Source of the DNA: Prochlorococcus sp. AG-463-P14
Lineage (GTDB): Bacteria; Cyanobacteriota; Cyanobacteriia; PCC-6307; Cyanobiaceae
Assembly (NCBI GenBank): GCA_003209275.1
Contig: QCRX01000005.1
Span: forward strand, 1-39,022
Reading direction: 5' to 3'
DNA length: 39,022 bases
Under the pieces are notes generated by a model. The model had not been told where the DNA came from. It ran no database searches and saw only the letters and a list, made by a program, of their open reading frames with translations. Position numbers and translations under genes: made by a program. The stretch's first letter is position 1, and every line of letters begins with the position of its first letter. Positions 1 to 11,442 of the stretch are shown here, one piece after another.

Positions 1-1022
1 AAGGAAATCCCTAAGATAATAGCAAAATTGTGCAGATTAGAGTTGATTAGTCCAAAAGGCAATATTGATAATGATATCCATGGTAATGAAAACATCAAGA
101 AAACCAAAAAAGATGCACCAAGTGATTTGAAAATATTTCTATTTAGTCCTAAAAACCAATTTTTTGTCCATCCTTCCCATAAAGAAGGAAAATCCTTATA
201 CATCCCTAATAAGACTGAATCTAAACCCAAAAGAAATCGCAACTTATATCCTGATGATTTGATTCTAAATGCTAAAGCTAAATCCTCAACTACTTCACCT
301 GAGATAGCTTTATGACCACCAATTGACTCGTATGCTGATCTGCGAAAGAGCATGAATGGTCCAGCTGCAAAAGCAATCGATTTAGATGGATTGTTTGCAT
401 CTTCGATAGGGAATCCCAATGCCAATAAAGTTGCCATTATTGGCTGCACCATCCATTCTGCCAGACAACTACATGTAATTCTTGGAGCAAGGCTGAGTAA
501 ATCTGCCTTTTCAAGAATAGCTTGTCTCAATGATCTTCTTAAAGCATTCTCTTTAAGCCGAACATCAGCATCTAAGAATAAAACCCATTCACTGTGAACT
601 CTTTCCATTGCATATGCACATGCCCAATTCTTCCCAACCCATTTCTGATTTTTAGGCCTCTTACCTGAATTTAAGATTTCATAAGGAATAGAATTAACAT
701 TTAACCTTTCTGAAGCATTAATTGCTTTTGAAAAAGTTAAATCAGAACTATCATCATCTACAATAATAATCTTAACTTCTTTACAGGGAGTTAGATTGTT
801 AAAAATACTGAATAAGCATTCTTCAATATTTAACTCTTCATTATATGCTGGCAAAACTATTGTCAAAGAAGTGTTAGGTATTTGATAGTCAATATCAAAT
901 ATTTCTTCAAGCTTCGGAGGTGATCTAAATACATTTATAAGTAAACTTAGCAATACTAATAAGCCTAATGATGAGATACATCCTGATGCAGTTAATGTAT
1001 AAAAAAGCAATGCTACTGTCAT
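1..1022 (-). CDS. GT2-family glycosyltransferase, membrane-associated; C-terminus cut off by the window edge
   Basis: Own translation of the minus strand from ATG at 1022: MTVALLFYTLTASGCISSLGLLVLLSLLINVFRSPP...TIVLPAYNEELNIEECLFSIFNNL...IIIVDDDSSD...WVLFLDADVRL... (GT-A fold motifs PAYNE, DDDS, DAD). Open to the window edge, so absent from the ORF track. Confidence 0.9.
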   Translation of the reverse strand, partial: MTVALLFYTLTASGCISSLGLLVLLSLLINVFRSPPKLEEIFDIDYQIPNTSLTIVLPAYNEELNIEECLFSIFNNLTPCKEVKIIIVDDDSSDLTFSKAINASERLNVNSIPYEILNSGKRPKNQKWVGKNWACAYAMERVHSEWVLFLDADVRLKENALRRSLRQAILEKADLLSLAPRITCSCLAEWMVQPIMATLLALGFPIEDANNPSKSIAFAAGPFMLFRRSAYESIGGHKAISGEVVEDLALAFRIKSSGYKLRFLLGLDSVLLGMYKDFPSLWEGWTKNWFLGLNRNIFKSLGASFLVFLMFSLPWISLSILPFGLINSNLHNFAIILGIS

Positions 1023-1070
1023 CGTACTAAATATGACCTAGGATTACTAAGTTCTATTAAAGGCATATAT

Positions 1071-1316
1071 TCACCAATAAGGATCTTGTGCAAATTCGAC
1101 CTTAAGATTACCTTGCTTTTTATTAGGAATACTATTTATACAAGCTCTTAGTATCTTCCCATCAACCTCTATTTCACAGGCTCCACAACTACCTGTTAAG
1201 CATCCTGTGGGGATAGCAACCCCCGCCTCCTTAGCCATTAACAACCAATCTGAACCTTCTTCAGCACATGTATATGTACCATTTGGCCATTCAATACCAA
1301 CCTTATATTTATTCAT
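1071..1316 (-). CDS. 2Fe-2S plant-type ferredoxin domain protein
   Basis: 81 aa with [24 protein letters not shown] cysteine cluster; overlaps the end of cobQ. Confidence 0.85.
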   Translation of the reverse strand: MNKYKVGIEWPNGTYTCAEEGSDWLLMAKEAGVAIPTGCLTGSCGACEIEVDGKILRACINSIPNKKQGNLKVEFAQDPYW

Positions 1317-2857
1317 TCTTCAATCAAAGGGTTTAAGTCAACATATTCTTCCAAGGAATCTGCTAATAAATCTATCAAAGCATTTCTTTTCTCGGAGTGA
1401 TTAGGTTCATTTGTCGAGAGTTCTGGTAATGCTTTCTGTTTACGTAGATCATTAATCCACTTTCTTCTCCAATAACCATTATCAAAGATTCCATGTAAAT
1501 AAGTACCTATGATTTTACCTGAGCCATAGGAGTTAAGAATCCATCCAAGATCAGGTTGCTCAAAAAGCTGTTTTATTTTCTTATTATTATCTATTAAAAT
1601 ACTTTTTCCGTGATGAATTTCAAACCCAACAACCGAGACTTTCTCAGGCCAATTGATTCTCAACTGACTTTGAATTACTGATTTACTTTCAGCAAAGTTT
1701 GTATGAATTGGTAATAGATCTAACCCAAGAGAAGCTTTTTTTGAATTTTCAGAAACTAGACCTTCAATTGCATAAGGGTCATTTAGACTTCTCCCAAGCA
1801 TTTGCAGTCCTCCACATATACCAAAAATATTTCCACCTTTTTTAGCATAAACCTTTATTTGTTGACTTAAACCACTATTATTTAATTTTTCCAAATCAAT
1901 AAGTGTTTGTTTACTCCCTGGGATAATTAACGCGTCTGGTTCACCAAGATTTTGCCCAGGTTCGATCCATATTAATTTGACAGTAGGTTCAGCCTCTAAT
2001 GGATCAAGATCTGAAAAGTTACTTATTGATGGAAGTTTAAGAACAGCTATTTCTATTTCAGAGTTAGCTTTGACAGCTTTTCTTTCAAGTAGATCAAGGG
2101 AATCTTCAGGAGGAAAGACTTCTTTCAAGAATGGCATAACTCCTAAAACAGGAATTCCTGTTTCTTCCTCAAGCCAACGCTTACCACTATCAAAAAGCTC
2201 ACGACTGCCTCTAAATCGATTAATCAATAATCCTTTAATTAAAGGTCTTTCAGTTGGAGTAAGTAATGCCAGAGTTCCCACGATCTGAGCAAAAACGCCC
2301 CCTCGTTCAATATCTGCAACTAGAAGGCACCGAGCATTCAAGAAGCGCGCCAATCGCAAATTAGTTAAATCTCTATGTTGCAAATTCACTTCAACTGGAC
2401 TACCAGCCCCCTCAAGAACTAATCGACCTAAATCATTTGAATCCTGTAATTCTTTTAATCCTTTACGAATCGCAATCCAACCAGGTTTAAACCAATTTTT
2501 GTAATAAGTCTGTGCTGATGCAATGCCCACACTTTGCCCGAGATGGATAACCTCACTTGTACTGTCTCCTTTAGGTTTGAGCAAAATAGGGTTCATTGCA
2601 CATTTAGGTTCTAATCCTGATGCCCATGCCTGAAGCGCTTGGGAATAAGCCATCTCACCTCCACTTTCATCAACCCAGGCGTTATTACTCATGTTTTGCC
2701 CCTTAAAGGGCAAAGGTGCTTCACCTCGTCGAAGAAGCACTCTGCATATTGCCGCTGCCATCAATGATTTTCCTACTCCGCTTGATGTCCCAAGCACCAT
2801 CAAAGGAGGATAGGAAGAGATTTTATTCATCGCAAAGGCCAGTTGCGATATATCCAA
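1313..2857 (-). CDS. cobQ: Cobyric acid synthase (adenosylcobyrinate amidotransferase)
   Basis: [41 protein letters not shown]...[10 protein letters not shown]...[10 protein letters not shown]; internal start (MNKISS) around 2830 also possible. Confidence 0.93.
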   Translation of the reverse strand: MDISQLAFAMNKISSYPPLMVLGTSSGVGKSLMAAAICRVLLRRGEAPLPFKGQNMSNNAWVDESGGEMAYSQALQAWASGLEPKCAMNPILLKPKGDSTSEVIHLGQSVGIASAQTYYKNWFKPGWIAIRKGLKELQDSNDLGRLVLEGAGSPVEVNLQHRDLTNLRLARFLNARCLLVADIERGGVFAQIVGTLALLTPTERPLIKGLLINRFRGSRELFDSGKRWLEEETGIPVLGVMPFLKEVFPPEDSLDLLERKAVKANSEIEIAVLKLPSISNFSDLDPLEAEPTVKLIWIEPGQNLGEPDALIIPGSKQTLIDLEKLNNSGLSQQIKVYAKKGGNIFGICGGLQMLGRSLNDPYAIEGLVSENSKKASLGLDLLPIHTNFAESKSVIQSQLRINWPEKVSVVGFEIHHGKSILIDNNKKIKQLFEQPDLGWILNSYGSGKIIGTYLHGIFDNGYWRRKWINDLRKQKALPELSTNEPNHSEKRNALIDLLADSLEEYVDLNPLIEE

Positions 2858-3201
2858 TGTATCAATTTCCCTAAAAAATTAGCTTGTTGTAATGGCATCC
2901 CTGAATTCATTTCAATTATCTGACGACCTAAAGGCGTCAAGCGAACACGAGAAGTTAAGCCTTGACCATCGACTTCTCTTCTCAAAATTCCTATGTTAAT
3001 TAACCATCTAAATGCAGCTTCTACTTCATTCTCATTATTGAACCAACTAGCAATATTAAAGGAATATTCGCTCCCTTTCTCAAAAACCGTTTCAGCATCA
3101 AGACCTTGGACTCCGACATCAGAATAAAATTTTTGATTAAAAGGAAGGCATCGCAAAACAAACCTTGCTCTTTTTCTACTCCTCTTATCAATAGATTCCA
3201 T
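2827..3201 (-). CDS. Conserved cyanobacterial hypothetical protein
   Basis: 124-aa ORF, tightly packed against cobQ, winged-helix-like C-terminal half ([15 protein letters not shown]). Confidence 0.7.
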   Translation of the reverse strand: MESIDKRSRKRARFVLRCLPFNQKFYSDVGVQGLDAETVFEKGSEYSFNIASWFNNENEVEAAFRWLINIGILRREVDGQGLTSRVRLTPLGRQIIEMNSGMPLQQANFLGKLIHWIYRNWPLR

Positions 3202-3277
3202 TTCACCTAATCGCAGAAAGTTGCAAGATTGAGCACAACTGGCAGCCTAAGAAGATCTTTGTAAGCTCTGTGACTTT

Positions 3278-3889
3278 GTGCTTATTCTTGCCTCTGGATC
3301 TGAAGCACGCCGTCGATTACTAATCCAAGCGGGCATTCTTCACAAGATCATCCCGAGTGGTTTAGATGAATCCAAGTTTCAAGAGCAGAACCCCAAAAAA
3401 CTGGTTCAGAGTTTGGCACATGCTAAGGCTATGGCTACTCTGTCAAAATTGGTATCTAAACAAATAAAAGATTTAAGTCCTAACCAAATAACATCCATTC
3501 TTGGTTGCGATTCAGTTTTCGAATTTCAAGGGGAAATATTTGGCAAGCCAAAAGATGCAAAAGAGGCCTTAGAACGCTTAAAAAGAATGTCTTCAAAATC
3601 TGGATGGATAACTACAGGCCACGCCTTATTAGAAAATGTTTCGTCATCTGAAAGTAATCAAATTAATTTTAACTGCAAAGCCACAGCTGTAATTACAACA
3701 GAGGTCAAGTTTTGCAAGTTATCTCAAGCTGAAATCGAGGCCTATGTCAGCACTCAGGAGCCTCTCGATTGCGCTGGTGGATTTGCCTTAGAAGGCAAAG
3801 GAGGAATGCTTATTTCAAGCATAAATGGATGTTTTAGTAATGTTATAGGCCTCAGTCTTCCCTGGTTAAGAGAACAACTTTCTCTTTAA
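3278..3889 (+). CDS. maf: Maf-like nucleotide pyrophosphatase
   Basis: LILASGSEARRRLLIQAG...ILGCDSVFEFQGEIFGKPKDAKEALERLKRMSSKSGWITTGHAL...EPLDCAGGFALEGKGG. Confidence 0.93.
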   Translation: MLILASGSEARRRLLIQAGILHKIIPSGLDESKFQEQNPKKLVQSLAHAKAMATLSKLVSKQIKDLSPNQITSILGCDSVFEFQGEIFGKPKDAKEALERLKRMSSKSGWITTGHALLENVSSSESNQINFNCKATAVITTEVKFCKLSQAEIEAYVSTQEPLDCAGGFALEGKGGMLISSINGCFSNVIGLSLPWLREQLSL

Positions 3890-3968
3890 GCCACTAAAGG
3901 ACTTGATGTGTTCAATCAAATCTAAAGAATCTCTTGAAAACTTTAATCTATAGAAATGGATTATCGAA

Positions 3969-4026
3969 ATCTTCTAATTAAAAAAGCCCTCGCTAAAAAG
4001 CGAAGGCTTTTTTTTAATTAGAAGAT
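3969..4026. terminator. Bidirectional Rho-independent terminator between maf and psbC
   Basis: ATCTTCTAATTAAAAAAGCCCTCGC-taaaaa-GCGAAGGCTTTTTTTTAATTAGAAGAT; long inverted repeat with U tracts on both strands between convergent genes. Confidence 0.88.
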
Positions 4027-4045
4027 AGGACTCAAAAATTTAGAG

Positions 4046-5428
4046 TCAATCCAAATCAGGCATTGCATATACTGGTTCTTTTTTCCTATCGATGCCCTTT
4101 TCAAAGCCCGCTGCTGCTGCACGGGCTCTGCCTGCATGCCATAAATGGCCAATGAAGGTAAACCATCCAAGGAAGAAATGAGCTGATGCAAGCCATTGGC
4201 GGAGGTTAACGAAGTTAACAGCGTTTGGCTCTGTAATGATTCCACCAACAGAGTTGATCGAAGCATTAGGAGCATGAGTCATATACTCAGCAGCTCGACG
4301 AACTTGCCAAGGCTGAATATCATTTTGAATCTTTTCAAGACTCAATCCATTTGGTCCTCGTAAAGGCTCAAGCCAAGGACCACGGAAATCCCAGAAACGC
4401 ATTGTTTCTCCACCAAAGATGATTTCACCCGTAGGTGAACGCATCAAATACTTACCTAGACCTGTAGGGCCCATGGTTGAACCAACCTCAGCACCAATTC
4501 GTTGGTCACGAACTAGGAACGTAAAGCTCTGAGCCTGTGAGGCCTCAGCATTAGTAGGGCCATAAAACTCAGAAGGATATGCAGTGTTGTTGAACCAGAC
4601 AAAAGTTGAAGCATAAAAGCTTGCAACACAAAGTCCGCCTAGTGCATAAGAAAGCAAAGCCTCTCCATTCCAAATGAAGGCTCTTTGAGCCCAACCAAAT
4701 GGCTTGGTTTGCATATGGAAATGACCACCTAAAAGCTGGAGAATTGCGAGGTAGTAATGCCCACCAACAATGTCTTCCATGGAGTTAACTCCAACCAAAG
4801 AACCTCCACCACCCCAAGGTGTTTGGAAGAGGTAACCCAAAATAACTTTTGGATCCATAGTTGGATTAATTAGACGAACTTCCCCTCCACCTGGAGCCCA
4901 GGTGTCATAAGCACCTCCAAGAAACTGCCAGTTAATTGCGAAACAGAGAGAGCCAAAACCAAGAACACATAGATGACGTCCAAGGATTGTGGTCATCTGG
5001 TTCTTATCTCGCCAATCTGTCGAGAAGAAGGGGAAAGCCTCTTCTAATTTTTCAGGGCCGGCTAGTGAGTGCCATACACCGCCAAAGCCTAGAACTGCTG
5101 AGGCGACTAGGTGCACAACACCTGCAGCAAAGAATGGATAGATGTCTGTAACTTCGCCTCCAGGCCCTATCCCATAACCAAACATGGCTACGTGAGGGAT
5201 GCAAATAAGGCCTTGCTCCCACATTGGTTTGTCAAAAGTGAAATGACTAACCTCATACAGAAGCATTGCTCCTGCCCAGAAGACCATTAAGCCAGCATGG
5301 GCAATATGCGCACCAAGAAGTTTCCCAGAGAGGTTTATAAGCCTTGCATTACCTGCATACCAGGTGTAGCCAGACTCCTCAAGGCTTTGTCCAGGGGCTT
5401 TAAGTAGGTTATTAAAGGGCGTTTCCAC
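4046..5428 (-). CDS. psbC: Photosystem II CP43 chlorophyll apoprotein
   Basis: [47 protein letters not shown]...; GTG start at 5428 preceded by GAGGAGG inside psbD; the track's 5506 start is an upstream extension. Confidence 0.96.
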   Translation of the reverse strand: METPFNNLLKAPGQSLEESGYTWYAGNARLINLSGKLLGAHIAHAGLMVFWAGAMLLYEVSHFTFDKPMWEQGLICIPHVAMFGYGIGPGGEVTDIYPFFAAGVVHLVASAVLGFGGVWHSLAGPEKLEEAFPFFSTDWRDKNQMTTILGRHLCVLGFGSLCFAINWQFLGGAYDTWAPGGGEVRLINPTMDPKVILGYLFQTPWGGGGSLVGVNSMEDIVGGHYYLAILQLLGGHFHMQTKPFGWAQRAFIWNGEALLSYALGGLCVASFYASTFVWFNNTAYPSEFYGPTNAEASQAQSFTFLVRDQRIGAEVGSTMGPTGLGKYLMRSPTGEIIFGGETMRFWDFRGPWLEPLRGPNGLSLEKIQNDIQPWQVRRAAEYMTHAPNASINSVGGIITEPNAVNFVNLRQWLASAHFFLGWFTFIGHLWHAGRARAAAAGFEKGIDRKKEPVYAMPDLD

Positions 5429-6485
5429 GGGGCAGTACCTCCTCAGGGAATACAAAGTTTTCGTGTGGCTGATCAGCAGATGCCATCCAGGCACGCATGC
5501 CCTCATTCAGAAGAATGTTCTTCGTGTAGAAGGTCTCGAACTCAGGATCTTCAGCAGCGCGAATCTCTTGACTAACGAAATCGTAAGCACGCAGGTTTAC
5601 TGCAAGACCAACGATTCCGATAGAAGGAGCCCACATACCCATTACAGGTACTAGCAACATAAAGAAGTGAAGGAATCTCTTATTTGAGAATGCAATACCA
5701 AAAATCTGACTCCAGAAACGGTTTGCAGTCACCATTGAATAAGTTTCTTCTTCCTGTGTTGGATCAAAGCCTCTAAAGGTTGTGCTTTGAGCGGCTCCGC
5801 CACCAGCAGGTGCATCTTCATAGAGGGTGTTCTGCACAGTCGCTCCGTGAATAGCACAAAGAAGTGCTCCACCGAGAATGCCTGCAACTCCCATCATGTG
5901 GAATGGATTAAGAGTCCAGTTGTGGAAGCCCTGAATAAAGAGAATGAAGCGGAAAATTGCTGCTACACCAAAAGATGGAGCAAAGAACCAACTGTGCTGT
6001 CCTAAGGGATAGATCAGGAAAACACTTAGGAAAACAGCAATTGGAGCAGAGAAAGCAAGAGCGTTATAAGGACGCAAAGCGAGGAGGCGAGCAATCTCAA
6101 ACTGACGCAACATGAAGCCAATCAAGGAAAACGTGCCGTGAAGAGCAACGAAGTTCCAGAGACCGCCTAATTGACACCAGCGAACGAAGTCACCTTGAGC
6201 CTCAGGGCCCCAAAGCAAAAGCAGGCTGTGACCCATGGCGTCGCCAGGAGTACTAACAGCAGCAGTAAGGAAATTTGCTCCTTCTAAATAGGAGCTGGCA
6301 ATACCGTGGGTATACCAAGAAGTAACAAAGGTGGTTCCAACGAACCAACCACCAATTGCCAGATAGGCAGTTGGGAAGAGAAGAAGGCCTGACCAGCCAA
6401 CAAAAACGAAGCGGTCGCGCCTAAGCCAGTCATCGAGAACGTCGAACCATCCTCGTTCCTGTGCGCGTCCAACAGCGATCGTCAT
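5412..6485 (-). CDS. psbD: Photosystem II D2 protein
   Basis: [38 protein letters not shown]...; start set at M16 of the track ORF. Confidence 0.97.
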   Translation of the reverse strand: MTIAVGRAQERGWFDVLDDWLRRDRFVFVGWSGLLLFPTAYLAIGGWFVGTTFVTSWYTHGIASSYLEGANFLTAAVSTPGDAMGHSLLLLWGPEAQGDFVRWCQLGGLWNFVALHGTFSLIGFMLRQFEIARLLALRPYNALAFSAPIAVFLSVFLIYPLGQHSWFFAPSFGVAAIFRFILFIQGFHNWTLNPFHMMGVAGILGGALLCAIHGATVQNTLYEDAPAGGGAAQSTTFRGFDPTQEEETYSMVTANRFWSQIFGIAFSNKRFLHFFMLLVPVMGMWAPSIGIVGLAVNLRAYDFVSQEIRAAEDPEFETFYTKNILLNEGMRAWMASADQPHENFVFPEEVLPRGNAL

Positions 6486-6662
6486 GGGAGAAACGGTGCT
6501 GAGCTTGGGGATACCGAGAGACTTTAACAATCTCTAAGGGATATTTGGTGAAAAAGTACCCAGACCTGAAACCCCTTGTATTGGTTATTGACTTCAAGCT
6601 TGCTTTGGATTTGTATTTGATTGCGGTTTTCAGGCCAAAATAAGCCTCTCCTATGACCTGTC

Positions 6663-7238
6663 ATGTCAACTGATTTTCAAGATATTTCTTCCTCTCAGCA
6701 AGACTCTCAAATGCTTCTCCAGCAAAGGGTTCTTGGGTCAAGGAAAGCCTCAAATTTCATTGTGGGGTCGATGGTTACGATCGGAGGCATTGGGTTCTTA
6801 TTGGCTTCTATCTCAAGCTATTTAGGTAAAGACTTCTTACCTCTAGGCCATCCTGCAAGCCTAATTTTTGTTCCACAAGGTTTGCTCATGGGCCTTTATG
6901 GAATTGCAGCTTTCTTATTAGCTATCTATTTATGGACTTTAATTGCAATAAATTTTGGGGCAGGAAGCAATTCTTTCAATAAAAAGTCAGGTCTTTTTTC
7001 TATAACTAGAAGAGGCCTGTTCAAAGAAATCAAACTGGAACTTCCACTAACAGATGTCAAAGCAGTCAAACTAGAAGTTAGAGAAGGCTTAAATCCTCTG
7101 AGAAGGATCTCTTTGCGAGTTCAAGGCCGTAGAGATATTCCTCTAAGTGGTGTAGGACAGCCTCGACCACTTATTGATCTAGAACAAGAAAGTGCTGAAC
7201 TAGCACGATTTCTAGGGGTTTCTTTAGAGGGAATTTAA
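6663..7238 (+). CDS. ycf4: Photosystem I assembly protein Ycf4
   Basis: Two N-terminal TM segments, [34 protein letters not shown]...; divergent from psbD. Confidence 0.92.
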   Translation: MSTDFQDISSSQQDSQMLLQQRVLGSRKASNFIVGSMVTIGGIGFLLASISSYLGKDFLPLGHPASLIFVPQGLLMGLYGIAAFLLAIYLWTLIAINFGAGSNSFNKKSGLFSITRRGLFKEIKLELPLTDVKAVKLEVREGLNPLRRISLRVQGRRDIPLSGVGQPRPLIDLEQESAELARFLGVSLEGI

Positions 7239-7945
7239 TGGTGACATATAAAAAAAATGTACTTCTAAAAAATTGGACTAATTTATTATTAGTTTTTATT
7301 CTATTTTTTCCACTATTAACCAGTTGTGGAAATAGAAAATCAACATCACTCAATTCAACTTGTGTTACTGATACACAACCTTGTCTAGAAGGTCAGGCGA
7401 TTATAGAACTTACTACGGTTAGAGGTTCAATAAAAATCAAAATAGATGGTGAGTCTGCCCCTATCACTGCAGGTAATTTTCTAGATCTTGTAACAAGGGG
7501 TATTTATAACAAAGTTGTTTTTCATAGAGTAATAAATTCTCCAGTGCCCTTTGTAGTGCAGGCGGGAGACCCTTCTACTAAAAGTCCAAATACTCCTAAA
7601 AGTAGTTACGGAACAGGAAGTTTTATAGATCCACAAACTGGGCAAACAAGATTTATTCCACTTGAAATAAAATTAAAGAAAGAAGCTAAGCCTTTTTACA
7701 ATAAACTAATTACAAATCCAACTGACATAGCACAGATTCAACTCATTCATAAAACAGGATCTGTAGCAATGGCCAGATCACAAGGATTAGCTTCTGCAAG
7801 TTCGCAGTTCTATATTGCCTTAAAGTCATTGCCTGAATTAGATGGAAGATATGCAGTCTTTGGAGAAGTAATAGATGGCATGGATGTCGTCAGACGAATA
7901 CAACAAGGTGACTCAATTATCAAAGCAACTGTTATAAAGAAATAA
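7238..7945 (+). CDS. Cyclophilin-type peptidyl-prolyl isomerase, probable lipoprotein
   Basis: LLTSC lipobox; APITAGNFLDLVTRGIYNKVVFHRVI...FVVQAGDP...ASSQFYIAL...DGRYAVFGEVIDGMDVV; start overlaps ycf4 stop (TAATG). Confidence 0.92.
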   Translation: MVTYKKNVLLKNWTNLLLVFILFFPLLTSCGNRKSTSLNSTCVTDTQPCLEGQAIIELTTVRGSIKIKIDGESAPITAGNFLDLVTRGIYNKVVFHRVINSPVPFVVQAGDPSTKSPNTPKSSYGTGSFIDPQTGQTRFIPLEIKLKKEAKPFYNKLITNPTDIAQIQLIHKTGSVAMARSQGLASASSQFYIALKSLPELDGRYAVFGEVIDGMDVVRRIQQGDSIIKATVIKK

Positions 7946-7962
7946 CATTTCATTTCCCTTCC

Positions 7963-8493
7963 TCAAGCTGGAAACTTTCCCCCTCCAGAGGAAGCTTTCA
8001 ACATTTCAGTATTAACTCCTGAGGCTCTTTCAAGTGCAACTTTGCCAGTTCGTGCTATTTCCAAAATTCCATAAGGATTTAACAATTTCTCAAGTGCGAC
8101 CAACTTTCCTGGATCTCCGACAACTTCAAGAGTGAGGGCTTCATCAGCCAAATCAACCACCTTTGCTCTAAAAACCTGAACCAAATCCAAGATCACACTT
8201 CTCTGCGCTGCAGGTGCAGAAACTTTTAAGAGCATCAACTCTCTCTCAACAGCTGGTCTTCGAGTGAGATTTAAAACCTGCAAAACGTTTACCAATTTAT
8301 CTAACTGCTTAGTCATTTGCTGAAGAGTGTGATCATCCCCTTCAACAACCATTGTGAGTCTTGATTGGCCTTCGCCCTCTGCAGGACCTACAGCCAAGCT
8401 GTCAATATTGAAACCTCGTCGCGCAAAAAGTCCTGCAATCCTGCTTAGAGCTCCGGATTCATCTTCAACCAATACCGAAAGAGTGTGTTTCAT
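7963..8493 (-). CDS. ilvH: Acetolactate synthase small subunit
   Basis: [50 protein letters not shown] (ACT domain). Confidence 0.95.
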   Translation of the reverse strand: MKHTLSVLVEDESGALSRIAGLFARRGFNIDSLAVGPAEGEGQSRLTMVVEGDDHTLQQMTKQLDKLVNVLQVLNLTRRPAVERELMLLKVSAPAAQRSVILDLVQVFRAKVVDLADEALTLEVVGDPGKLVALEKLLNPYGILEIARTGKVALERASGVNTEMLKASSGGGKFPA

Positions 8494-8498
8494 GCCTG

Positions 8499-9482
8499 CT
8501 ATCCGTTGCTTCCTAAATTAAGTTCCAACCAATTCAATACATGTTTATTGAATTCTTGAGGAGATTCATCATGGGGACAATGACCTGTGTTTTCAATCAC
8601 TAACAAATCAATCCATTGATATTGCTCGGCAATTTTTTTCCCAAGGAACAATGGAACCAACTTATCTTCACGACCCCATATTAAAAGCATTCGTGATCGA
8701 TAGTTTCTATTAGTTAACCTCTGGAGTAGGTCAGGCGCTGTTACCTCCAAAGGCCTAACAGACATACCTATACACATTGATCGCAAAGCTCTTGGGGCCG
8801 TAGACCTTCTGGCAGGTTGAGCAACAATTGCATGAAGTTCAACATCGTCCTTAATTGAAGAATGATATGCAGCCTGGAGAGCAAACTTAATTAGCCGAGT
8901 ACGTGCAATCAATGGCACCAAAAGCTCCAAAGGAATTAAATAACAAAAAATATTCACCAAATAATTCCTGATCCTTATAAGAATCTTTGATTTTGATTTT
9001 GAAATTGAGATTGGCTGCATCAGAGCAGGATCGGGCAACGGAGCTGCAATAACTGCTGCAACCAAATCTGGTCGAAAAGCAATAGTTGTCAGTGCTACCA
9101 AGCTTCCCAGGGAATTTCCTATCAGGACTGTCTTTTCATCCTTCTCACATTGAACAACCTCTTCAATGAACGAAGTCAATTGCTTGGACCAGAAATAATT
9201 ATCTAATTTTCTATATTTAAAAGAACCAGGCTGATCAGATTCCCCAAAACCTATTAAATCAATTCCATATACTCGGAACCCATGCTCTACGAAAAAATCA
9301 GCGTTTTTTCGCCAGTGTGCGCTGCTTGCTCCAAAACCATGAATCAGAATAAGCGGAGGATTCTTGACATTTCCTAAAAACCTCCACTTACAGCGAAGGT
9401 CTTCCCAGAACCAAAAACGAGATTCTCCCCATCCAGAACTATTCAAGTTAATGAAATCCAAATTGTGGATCCTTTTAATCAT
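8499..9482 (-). CDS. Alpha/beta hydrolase
   Basis: [19 protein letters not shown]...[13 protein letters not shown]...[12 protein letters not shown]...[10 protein letters not shown]. Confidence 0.9.
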   Translation of the reverse strand: MIKRIHNLDFINLNSSGWGESRFWFWEDLRCKWRFLGNVKNPPLILIHGFGASSAHWRKNADFFVEHGFRVYGIDLIGFGESDQPGSFKYRKLDNYFWSKQLTSFIEEVVQCEKDEKTVLIGNSLGSLVALTTIAFRPDLVAAVIAAPLPDPALMQPISISKSKSKILIRIRNYLVNIFCYLIPLELLVPLIARTRLIKFALQAAYHSSIKDDVELHAIVAQPARRSTAPRALRSMCIGMSVRPLEVTAPDLLQRLTNRNYRSRMLLIWGREDKLVPLFLGKKIAEQYQWIDLLVIENTGHCPHDESPQEFNKHVLNWLELNLGSNG

Positions 9483-9589
9483 GAAGGATCAACTTCCTAA
9501 GCAATGCTCCCTTTACAGAGCTATTAAGGATATGCAAAAACTAGGCCTTGAAAAGGCTTTAATAGGCTAACTACTTAGAAATCACCAAA

Positions 9590-9688
9590 ATGGCTTCAGA
9601 GATTTTCGGAACTGCTGCAATCTTCTGGGTCCTAATCCCACTAGGACTAGCTGGTGGCGCTCTTCTTCTCAGACTTCAAGGTGACTGA
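9590..9688 (+). CDS. petM: Cytochrome b6f complex subunit PetM (32 aa)
   Basis: Own translation: [32 protein letters not shown]; too short for the track. Confidence 0.88.
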   Translation: MASEIFGTAAIFWVLIPLGLAGGALLLRLQGD

Positions 9689-9729
9689 TCCACATTCTTT
9701 AATTCTTCGACTTAGGCTCCTCGATTGAA

Positions 9730-10707
9730 ATGAACTTACCTATGCAGGTTCTGGTAATTGGTGGAACCGGCACTGTCGGACGACAGATTGCCAAAACAGC
9801 TCTTGACGCTGGCCATAAAGTTCGTTGCATAGTTCGCACGCCTCGTAAGGCCTCGTTTCTTCAAGAATGGGGTTGTGAAATAACCCAGGGGAATCTCCTG
9901 GATCCTGAAAGCCTTGACTACTCACTAGAAGGAATAGATGCAGTTATTGATGCCGCTACTAGTCGCCCAGATGACCCGCGAAGTGTTTATGAAACCGACT
10001 GGGAAGGCAAGCTAAACCTCTATAAAGCCTGTGACAGAAAAGGTATTAAAAGAGTTGTCTTTCTTTCTTTGCTTAACGCAAAGCGATATAGGAATGTACC
10101 TCTAATGGACATCAAATATTGCACTGAGAATCTCTTAGAAAGCTCGAATTTGGACTACACGATCCTTCAAGGTGCTGCCTTTATGCAAGGCGTAATAAAT
10201 CAATTCGCCATTCCTGTTCTTGAAACCCAAACGGTCTGGATTAGCTCAACACCAGCAGAAATCGCTTATATGAACACTCAAGACATGGCCAGGTTTGCAG
10301 TTGCTGCTTTGCAAAGGCCTCAAACAATCAGAAAAAGTTTTCCCGTTGTTGGACCTAAAGCCTGGAAAGCCGATGAAGTTGTTGCATTATGCGAAAAAGC
10401 ATCTAATAAATCAGCGAAAAAAGTTTTACGGGTTTCCAAGTTCTTAATAGAGTTAGGGCAAAAGATCCTTTCTTTCTTTGAATTCACCCTGACAATTGCA
10501 GAACGGCTTGCCTTCTCAGAAGTTTCTGGTGGAGGCAATCAACTTGATGCTCCCATGGATCAGACATATGAAGCCTTTGACTTAGATCCTACGAAGACTT
10601 CAAACCTTGAAGATTACATAAGAGAGTATTACTCAATAATTATCAAACGCATGCGCGAATTAAACGTCGATGTCGACAAAGAAGAGAAGAAAAGAGCTCC
10701 TTTCTGA
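9730..10707 (+). CDS. ycf39: NmrA/Ycf39-like NAD(P)-binding protein
   Basis: MQVLVIGGTGTVGRQIAKTALDAGHKVRCIVRTPRKASFLQEWGCEITQGNLLDPESL. Confidence 0.88.
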   Translation: MNLPMQVLVIGGTGTVGRQIAKTALDAGHKVRCIVRTPRKASFLQEWGCEITQGNLLDPESLDYSLEGIDAVIDAATSRPDDPRSVYETDWEGKLNLYKACDRKGIKRVVFLSLLNAKRYRNVPLMDIKYCTENLLESSNLDYTILQGAAFMQGVINQFAIPVLETQTVWISSTPAEIAYMNTQDMARFAVAALQRPQTIRKSFPVVGPKAWKADEVVALCEKASNKSAKKVLRVSKFLIELGQKILSFFEFTLTIAERLAFSEVSGGGNQLDAPMDQTYEAFDLDPTKTSNLEDYIREYYSIIIKRMRELNVDVDKEEKKRAPF

Positions 10708-10777
10708 GAGGCTCAGGACAAAGTACTGGCAATCTGGTAGTTAGTTTGTACTATTGATTATCTTTCGCTGTTGGAAA

Positions 10778-10993
10778 ATGTCGGTTTTTCAAATCAAAAA
10801 CCTGCAAAGGAGATTAGACAATTTGTCAGAAGAGGCAACTCATGAACTTGATAAAGCTTGCGGTCATGAGCTCTGGAGAAGTCTTGGCTTCGATGCTTTT
10901 GACGGATTAGAAGATTCCAGTCGTAGAGCCCAAGCCAATTACTACTACGGACAATGGCTAACAGTGAGAGAAATTCAAGATGCTCTGAGCTGA
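10778..10993 (+). CDS. Conserved hypothetical protein
   Basis: MSVFQIKNLQRRLDNLSEEATHELDKACGHELWRSLGFDAFDGLEDSSRRAQANYYYGQWLTVREIQDALS; internal Met preferred over 10754. Confidence 0.7.
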   Translation: MSVFQIKNLQRRLDNLSEEATHELDKACGHELWRSLGFDAFDGLEDSSRRAQANYYYGQWLTVREIQDALS

Positions 10994-11025
10994 AACTTGA
11001 TCCTCAGGAATTTTGAATTGCAGCA

Positions 11026-11071
11026 TTTTGCAATTGCTTGCATCAAAAATGAACTGCAAGCAATTGCAAAA
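11026..11071. repeat. Perfect 17-bp inverted repeat between convergent genes
   Basis: TTTTGCAATTGCTTGCA - tcaaaaatgaac - TGCAAGCAATTGCAAAA. Confidence 0.85.
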
Positions 11072-11079
11072 TTCAAGTT

Positions 11080-11274
11080 TTATGGGCTTGTTACGTAATA
11101 AAACGCAGCCGCAGCGGCCCCAACAATGAACATTGGAACTCCAACAAGCAGGTGAGAGCTACTAAAACCGCCCCCTCTGGATCGCAAGATGAAATATCCA
11201 GCGCCTACAGCACCGGCGGCTAAAGGAATTGCAGCGTGCAAAATACCTGCAACTGCGTGGTAGTCGAAGTTCAT
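11080..11274 (-). CDS. Small conserved membrane protein
   Basis: MNFDYHAVAGILHAAIPLAAGAVGAGYFILRSRGGGFSSSHLLVGVPMFIVGAAAAAFYYVTSP; internal start preferred over 11325. Confidence 0.65.
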   Translation of the reverse strand: MNFDYHAVAGILHAAIPLAAGAVGAGYFILRSRGGGFSSSHLLVGVPMFIVGAAAAAFYYVTSP

Positions 11275-11422
11275 CCGTAAAGTTGATTGTCTTTCCAATA
11301 GAAAGTATCTCAACAAAATTTTCATTAATGATGTTTAACGGCAAAGGCTGGGGCATATCTTCATCTAATTAGCGATCCGAAAAGGCCAAAATCCTCGTTA
11401 TAACTCAAAGAAACCTCTCCAG

Positions 11423-11442
11423 AGCCCTAAATAGGGCTTTTT
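11423..11442 (+). terminator. Rho-independent terminator, no obvious upstream gene on this strand
   Basis: AGCCCTA-AA-TAGGGCTTTTT. Confidence 0.7.

Noticed and set aside
28-597. Track ORFs 28..315(+) and 352..597(+)
   Set aside because: Antisense shadows of the GT2 glycosyltransferase that is open on the minus strand across 1-1022.
9481-9570. 29-aa [32 protein letters not shown] upstream of petM
   Set aside because: Short, no independent support; probably the petM leader.
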